From: an uncultured Candidatus Melainabacteria bacterium
GTDB taxonomy: Bacteria > Cyanobacteriota > Vampirovibrionia > Gastranaerophilales > Gastranaerophilaceae
Direction: 5' to 3'
Length of the DNA: 44,790 bases
Assembly (NCBI GenBank): GCA_934747335.1
Contig: CAKVGS010000015.1
Span: 1-44,790, forward strand
Part shown: piece by piece, positions 40,394-44,790 of the stretch
How positions within the stretch are numbered: the first letter of the stretch is position 1
How the letters are laid out: every line of letters begins with the position of its first letter
The notes under the pieces: generated by a model
What the model saw: the letters and a program-made list of their open reading frames with translations, nothing else
Database searches by the model: none
What the model was told of the DNA's origin: nothing
Position numbers and translations under genes: made by a program

Positions 40394-43000
40394 TTAACCA
40401 TTGATAGAATATTTGTATTCTACAAATATATCAGAATATTGAATTAAGTTTGTTGCATTTAAAATCTGATTATATAATATGTCAAAGTTTCCAATGTCAT
40501 TGCTGTATTCATAATATTTCTGAAGAACAATTAACAGATGCTTTGCTATTGTTAATGAAACATAGTCATAGTATTTAAATATATCAATTAAGTAACTTAG
40601 TAAATCAAAGATTTTTGTATGCTCTACTTCTTCAAATTTACTACAATTGGCAAATTTTACAAGGTTTTCCATGAAAACTAATAATTCATATCCCATACGT
40701 ATAGATGTATCTCTATTCTCATATAAGCGAAACAAATTTTCCAAATTATCTATGTGTTCACCAAAAGAATCTATGTCCACATATGCATTAAAAACTTGCA
40801 ATAATATTTGAGGGAAGTTTGCCTTATCATTAATTGTTTTTTCCCAATAATCAAAAATAATCTTTTGGTCATATTTCTGTTCTCGTTTCGGATACAAAGT
40901 ATTCCACCAAAAATCTTTTTTATCTTTTGGGGTAAAATTTTTCTCAAAAAAGTCAAATAATTCATTATCTTTATGTACAAATTTTATATGGATTAAAAAG
41001 TAGATAATATTGTTTTTTGCAATTCCTGAAGTTGTTTTTTTGAAATATTTAAGGATGTCTGTTTTTAACTCATTGTACAATTCTAAAGTATTTGAATTAT
41101 TTACAACACCTTCTATAAAAGTATTTTTTAATTCTTCGGTGTTCAATTTTTCAAATTTATAATCATCTATATTTTTTAACCAGTGATAATATCGTCCCCA
41201 ATTATAATAAAATATCTTATTCTTCATATCATCAGCTTGGTCAAATTCAGTTGATAAAAATTCTGAATATTTTTCATCATATAAACTGTTATCTTTAGCC
41301 AATATTAATAAAAAAAGATTTAAATATTTACCTAATTGTGTAATTTCATTAATAGCTATTAGCTCTTCCTTGCCATTTGCAGGTTCTGGTGCCTGTTTAA
41401 TAAATTCTTTTAATAAATCAATTAAAGAACTTGTAATATCCATATCTTCATTATTTTCGATTAATGTCGCTAATAAACAAAATCTTCTATAATGAAAAAC
41501 ATCTCCATTAGTATTAGTTTTAAAAGTTTTTAACAGTCTTAAAATATCCTTATTAGGAGTAATTGTTTTATTTCGTAAAGATTGTTCAAGCACTTCAAAA
41601 ACCGAACACATAAATGTATCTTTTTTTAGTGTTAACAATGCTTCATTTTGTAGATATTGATTTATATTTTCGGAAAAAACGTTTCTAAAAACATCATTTA
41701 GTTTAGCTTCTGTTATCAATGTATTATCTTTCGTTAAAAAATAATTTTCCTTAGTTTCCTTATAGTTATTAATATATTTTATTTGTTCCTTTATAGTTTT
41801 TAATTTAAATTTTTCTTTACTAATAGGAGATTTTTGTACAATAGATGATGTACTCACTTTAAATAAAAATTTAGGATTTTCTATTTCTTCCCCTCCAAAC
41901 AATTGTTTTAATGCTTCAAATTCAGTAAATAAATTATTTAAAGATTCTGTCATTGCAGTTCTGTTTTGATTCTTTTTTACAGAATGTAATAAGTAGTATC
42001 TAGTTTCTTTTGAAAAACTTTTTAATTTATTAACAACTCTTGTTGTGGTTTCATCATCTATATTTTCTAATATCGTCATTATTTCATAACGTACTAAATG
42101 CAAATCTGGTTCATTTAATGAATTGAAATATTTAACAAATAAGTCTTTATATTTATTAAAGTTTTTAGAAATATAATATAGACCAAGTTTATTAAACATT
42201 GTAATATCTGAATCTAGCAAAAAGTTAATACTTTCAACAGAGTTATTGCTTTCAATGCTAAAAGAAAGACAATCTAGAATAATGTTTCTAACATCAAATT
42301 CAGAATAATTATCTTCGCCATTTTCTCTAAAATCAATACATTGTCTTTGGTAAATACTTAAATCTTTATTGCCAAACTCTTGGTATATTTTGGAATATTG
42401 ACTTATTAATAAATTATAAATTTCGTTACCTTGCAAAGTCTTATATAGATTCTCTTTAAATGGTAATTCATTAAAAAGCTGTTTTATATCATATCTTTCA
42501 ATATCATATTTCGGATTAAGTATATTTTTATCTATATCGTTTTGAGTAATTGGTGGATACTTAATTAATGCAGCAATACAATTTTTACTTAATTGTTTCG
42601 CATTTGAAATATCTTGCTTAAATAATTTTTTAAGTAGTTTTGTAAAGTTATTCATATCTAAAAGGCATTGATAGTGTATTTTTTTCTCAATGTCCTTTAA
42701 ATCAAAAGAAGAAATGAAGTCTACTAAAGCCATATAATTGTAATAATTTAAATTTAAAGGCTCTATATCCAAATTCTTATTAATAACATCAATAATTATA
42801 TTTTTTAGATTCGCATTATTTGCCAACAACCTTTGTAAATAAGATATAACAGCTCCGCCTGCTGCATCATCAAAATTTAGCATTCCCTTTCTATCAAAAG
42901 GCAGTAAAAAATTTTCTGCTTCAAGATGGTTAAAGTAGACATTTTTTTCTTCTGTATTATCTTTTAGTCGTTTACATAAATCTTCAAATCTAATTGTCAT
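40394..43000 (-). CDS. Large helical partner of the SIR2 protein (possible DUF4020-like)
   Basis: An 868-aa, almost entirely helical protein encoded with the SIR2 gene (10-base overlap; GAGGG 8 bases before the ATG). I see no nucleotide-binding or catalytic motif. Near residue 700 the stretch DFWWNTLYPKREQKYDQKII followed by FDYWEKTIND is reminiscent of DUF4020 regions that are fused to SIR2 in single-chain defence proteins. The summed length (333 + 868 aa) is also close to those. A role as sensor or scaffold for infection-triggered SIR2 activation is an inference. Low complexity and many Asn/Lys suggest an AT-driven composition rather than a recent GC-rich donor. Confidence 0.8.
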   Translation of the reverse strand: MTIRFEDLCKRLKDNTEEKNVYFNHLEAENFLLPFDRKGMLNFDDAAGGAVISYLQRLLANNANLKNIIIDVINKNLDIEPLNLNYYNYMALVDFISSFDLKDIEKKIHYQCLLDMNNFTKLLKKLFKQDISNAKQLSKNCIAALIKYPPITQNDIDKNILNPKYDIERYDIKQLFNELPFKENLYKTLQGNEIYNLLISQYSKIYQEFGNKDLSIYQRQCIDFRENGEDNYSEFDVRNIILDCLSFSIESNNSVESINFLLDSDITMFNKLGLYYISKNFNKYKDLFVKYFNSLNEPDLHLVRYEIMTILENIDDETTTRVVNKLKSFSKETRYYLLHSVKKNQNRTAMTESLNNLFTEFEALKQLFGGEEIENPKFLFKVSTSSIVQKSPISKEKFKLKTIKEQIKYINNYKETKENYFLTKDNTLITEAKLNDVFRNVFSENINQYLQNEALLTLKKDTFMCSVFEVLEQSLRNKTITPNKDILRLLKTFKTNTNGDVFHYRRFCLLATLIENNEDMDITSSLIDLLKEFIKQAPEPANGKEELIAINEITQLGKYLNLFLLILAKDNSLYDEKYSEFLSTEFDQADDMKNKIFYYNWGRYYHWLKNIDDYKFEKLNTEELKNTFIEGVVNNSNTLELYNELKTDILKYFKKTTSGIAKNNIIYFLIHIKFVHKDNELFDFFEKNFTPKDKKDFWWNTLYPKREQKYDQKIIFDYWEKTINDKANFPQILLQVFNAYVDIDSFGEHIDNLENLFRLYENRDTSIRMGYELLVFMENLVKFANCSKFEEVEHTKIFDLLSYLIDIFKYYDYVSLTIAKHLLIVLQKYYEYSNDIGNFDILYNQILNATNLIQYSDIFVEYKYSING

Positions 43001-43991
43001 TATTTAAACCCTCTATTGTTGCAGGATCTGTGAATTCTAATATCGAATTTGTATCTGTTGTGTGTGTTATTTCATCTGTTAAATCTTGTACAACTTGGGC
43101 AAATTGTGCAAAACCATTATCTTCCGTATTATATGTATATATCTCAAGATTGCCATTACAGCAAGATTCCCAGTATTGCGCATCAATCTTATTTGATATA
43201 GCTTTTGCATTGCAAGTATCTATGATAACAATTACTTTTTTATAATTCTCTACATTCTTTCTATTTGCAATTAACTGAACTATTTCACTGTCTTGTAATG
43301 AGTAACCAAGCATTATTATGGTATATGATCCTAGTAGTTGTCTTATAAAATTTTTCTGTTTTTCTTGAAATGGGTTATTCTCTAATACATATACTTCATT
43401 GTATTTTTCTTTTGTTAATACGATATCTTTATAATTGCCATCGAATCTTCCATGTAAATAAACCAACAGCTTATTTGTTAATGTTATGTTATTATCTTCT
43501 GTATATGGAATAAACGGTTGGGCTTCGACATTGTTTTCAATTGTTCTATCATAATTTGTTTGAACTAAAAGAACTTTTCCACTATTATATAATTTTATAA
43601 AATTGTTATATAATTTAGAATCTTGTTCATATGCAGCCTTTGGGTTTTCTATGAATATTTCTTTTAAATAAATATTAAAATCATTTTCTTTGTTTTTAGA
43701 CTCAATTTGTCGTGTACAATATGAAATTTCTTTTAAGGGATTAGACATATTACTTAACGTATGAACTTCAGAATGTTGTATTATTTTATTTTTAAAACAC
43801 CAATCCGTAATGTTTGATGCTAGTCCGTTCCAATCAGGCATTTTAAGATTTCGTGCAACTCCAGCACCCAAGAATAAGCACACATTTTTTGCAGTTATTG
43901 ATTTTTGAAAATCATCATCAACTAATAATTTTCGATAGTTTTTTAATTCACCCATTGAACATATTGTAACATATTTGTTATATGATTGCAT
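42990..43991 (-). CDS. SIR2-family NADase (defence effector candidate)
   Basis: A 333-aa SIR2-like protein. The nucleotide-binding GAG motif is FLGAGVARN (residues 40-48), the catalytic Asn lies in TNYDRT (N146, D148), the catalytic His in LHGRFDG (H180), and the late strand MLGYSLQDSEIV is typical of defence SIR2 proteins that deplete NAD+. There is no sirtuin zinc ribbon. The start could be 43991 or the ATG at 43955 (MGELKNY); neither has a Shine-Dalgarno site. Overlap with the 868-aa gene indicates a two-gene system. TGTAACA at 43965-43971 lies within the start region. Confidence 0.9.
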   Translation of the reverse strand: MQSYNKYVTICSMGELKNYRKLLVDDDFQKSITAKNVCLFLGAGVARNLKMPDWNGLASNITDWCFKNKIIQHSEVHTLSNMSNPLKEISYCTRQIESKNKENDFNIYLKEIFIENPKAAYEQDSKLYNNFIKLYNSGKVLLVQTNYDRTIENNVEAQPFIPYTEDNNITLTNKLLVYLHGRFDGNYKDIVLTKEKYNEVYVLENNPFQEKQKNFIRQLLGSYTIIMLGYSLQDSEIVQLIANRKNVENYKKVIVIIDTCNAKAISNKIDAQYWESCCNGNLEIYTYNTEDNGFAQFAQVVQDLTDEITHTTDTNSILEFTDPATIEGLNNDN

Positions 43992-44026
43992 GTAATTATT
44001 TTATTTCAAATTTAGATAATGTATTT

Positions 44027-44236
44027 ATGAAACAACCTATATTTACTAAAAGAGAAACTGAAGTATTGCAATTGATTTGCTTAGGTCATACAAACACACA
44101 AATTGCAAAAATTTTGAATATAAGTATTTCTACGACAAAAGTTCATGTTGCATCAATTTTTCAAAAACTTGGTGTAAAGAACCGTATACTCGCAGTAGTA
44201 AAATATTTAAAAATTTCTAAGAATTTTGAGATTTGA
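44027..44236 (+). CDS. LuxR/GerE-type HTH protein without a receiver domain
   Basis: A 69-codon protein that is just a LuxR C-terminal DNA-binding domain. It has the family signature FTKRETEVLQLICLGHTNTQIAKIL, then ISISTTKVHVASIFQKLGVKNR with conserved E, T, V and K positions. I prefer the ATG at 44027, the domain boundary; a frame from 43982 adds 15 residues with no ribosome site. It diverges from the SIR2 operon, with about 35 bases between, so it may regulate that operon. Confidence 0.85.
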   Translation: MKQPIFTKRETEVLQLICLGHTNTQIAKILNISISTTKVHVASIFQKLGVKNRILAVVKYLKISKNFEI

Positions 44237-44289
44237 TTATAGAAAAAGTATATACTAAATCAAAGCGATTTTTTCTAAAATCAAAAATA

Positions 44290-44433
44290 AACTTTCCCAA
44301 ATAATCAAACCATCTGTCTTAAATAATCAAACCATCTGTCCTTTTACATTGAGAATGTCTGACACATAAAACGAGAAATGTATTTTTACAACCAGTTTGG
44401 TATGAACGGATAGAAGTATTATTTGGGAAAGTT
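44290..44433. mobile_element. MITE-like 144-bp element with perfect 16-bp terminal inverted repeats
   Basis: AACTTTCCCAAATAAT at 44290-44305 and its exact reverse complement at 44418-44433. There is no coding capacity inside. Directly inside the left end are two copies of AAATAATCAAACCATCTGTC. No clear target-site duplication was found, so it could also be the remnant of a larger element. Confidence 0.5.
44299..44340. repeat. Tandem 20-bp repeats, third copy at 44462
   Basis: AAATAATCAAACCATCTGTC at 44299-44318 and again at 44321-44340. A third, slightly diverged copy (AAATAATCAAACCATGTGT) starts at 44462 outside the inverted-repeat element. The second and third copies are both followed by CTTT(T)AC. 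Confidence 0.8.
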
Positions 44434-44479
44434 GGCAATATATCGGCGTTTGAGGGGTAGGAAATAATCAAACCATGTG

Positions 44480-44722
44480 TTACTTTACAGTAGCATCATT
44501 TTGTATCAAAAATGGATTTATGTCTAATTTGATATGCACCTCTCTTCTAACTGGGTCAAGGATTACAGCCTCTATGCACTTCTTAATAAATGCTCTTCTT
44601 TGAGGTAGTAAACTATGGGCAAGAATCTTAGAATTCTTTTTGCACATGCTTTTGAAATAATCCAATGTTAGTATTCTTGAAATCTTTGGATTTTCAATGT
44701 TGTTTAAAGTAACTTTTTTCTC
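44480..44722 (-). pseudogene. C-terminal remnant of a serine recombinase
   Basis: An open stretch with the C-terminal pattern of large serine recombinases: LLPQRRAFIKKCIEAVILDP, then VRREVHIKLDINPFL, corresponding to the usual R-x-FI-xx-IE-x-I-x-VDP and V-x-I-x-F ends. The frame is closed upstream by a stop at 44723-44725, and the catalytic resolvase domain is not seen before the window edge. It therefore looks like a decayed end or a gene broken at that stop. An alternative start TTG at 44665 would give only 61 aa. Confidence 0.5.
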
Positions 44723-44727
44723 TTAGT

Positions 44728-44790
44728 TTACAGCTGTTCAAAGTATTTATTCAAGTCCTTGTTGCGGAAGCCTTTTGAAGTTTGATTTTT
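44728..44790 (-). CDS. C-terminus of an unidentified gene at the window edge
   Basis: Twenty codons ending in GFRNKDLNKYFEQL and TAA at 44730-44728, running in from beyond the right edge. It might be the upstream part of the recombinase or a transposase C-terminus, but it is too short to assign. Confidence 0.35.
   Translation of the reverse strand, partial: KNQTSKGFRNKDLNKYFEQL

Noticed and set aside
43960..43985. TGTAACATATT near the SIR2 start as part of the same regulon
   Set aside because: One TGTAACA with an imperfect TGTTATA partner. The similarity is suggestive but too weak to claim as a shared operator.

Overview
This window is AT-rich bacterial DNA with ordinary Shine-Dalgarno sites and standard stops. 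It carries most of the structural genome of a contractile-tailed, Mu/P2-like prophage, followed by about 20 kb of accessory genes. The cargo proteins start with a short N-terminal motif (F-K/R/Q-A-K/N) that I associate with gut Gastranaerophilales (Melainabacteria/Vampirovibrionia). That host assignment is an inference from style, not from a marker gene.

Phage minus-strand block (about 14.4 kb down to 1): two small Mu gp25/gp26-position genes, terminase small and large subunits, tail assembly chaperone with a dnaX-type -1 frameshift, tape measure, tail proteins U and X, an inserted HEPN (Abi-like) gene, late control D, baseplate V, gp25-like W, J and I, a tail-collar fibre, two Mtd-N-type fibres, a further distal tail protein, a small coiled-coil protein, an amidase endolysin, and a partial gene running off the left edge. 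Phage plus-strand block (14.9 to 25.0 kb): Mu I-like protease/scaffold, major capsid, FluMu-type small protein, DUF2190-like decoration protein, a candidate structured RNA, gp36, gp37, sheath, a small Cys-rich protein, tube, portal (DUF935), a PAPS-reductase-like PP-loop enzyme, MuF, a Dam-type methylase and gpG. Compared with Mu, the packaging genes are separated from portal/MuF/G, and the two blocks diverge from a 565-bp hairpin-rich region.

Cargo region (25.0 to 40.4 kb): a pair of paralogous membrane proteins, a short tyrosine recombinase, a ~1,797-aa protein (EF-hand, about 14 tandem 34-aa repeats, C-terminal HELGH zincin), five minus-strand proteins (one paralogue pair, one HELKH membrane protease), and a ~900-aa protein whose centre is nine tandem helix-turn-helix-like repeats. 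Two control regions (26.76-27.09 and 35.92-36.35 kb) share TGTAACA/TGTTACA palindromes, including one exact 19-bp copy, and probably put the flanking genes under one regulator. Further on come a (GTA)n microsatellite and two small genes with nearly identical leaders.

Right end (40.4 to 44.8 kb): a two-gene SIR2 NADase plus 868-aa helical protein operon that looks like a split SIR2-DUF4020 defence system, a solo LuxR-type HTH protein, a 144-bp MITE-like inverted-repeat element, and a remnant of a serine recombinase.

The most notable candidates are: the HEPN gene with an abutting ~50-nt hairpin RNA under its own promoter, both bracketed by exact 18-bp inverted repeats; the multibranched RNA at 17481-17605; the nine-repeat HTH protein and its shared-operator cargo island; and the SIR2 operon. 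No tRNA, rRNA or CRISPR array was seen. Neither prophage end is identified.
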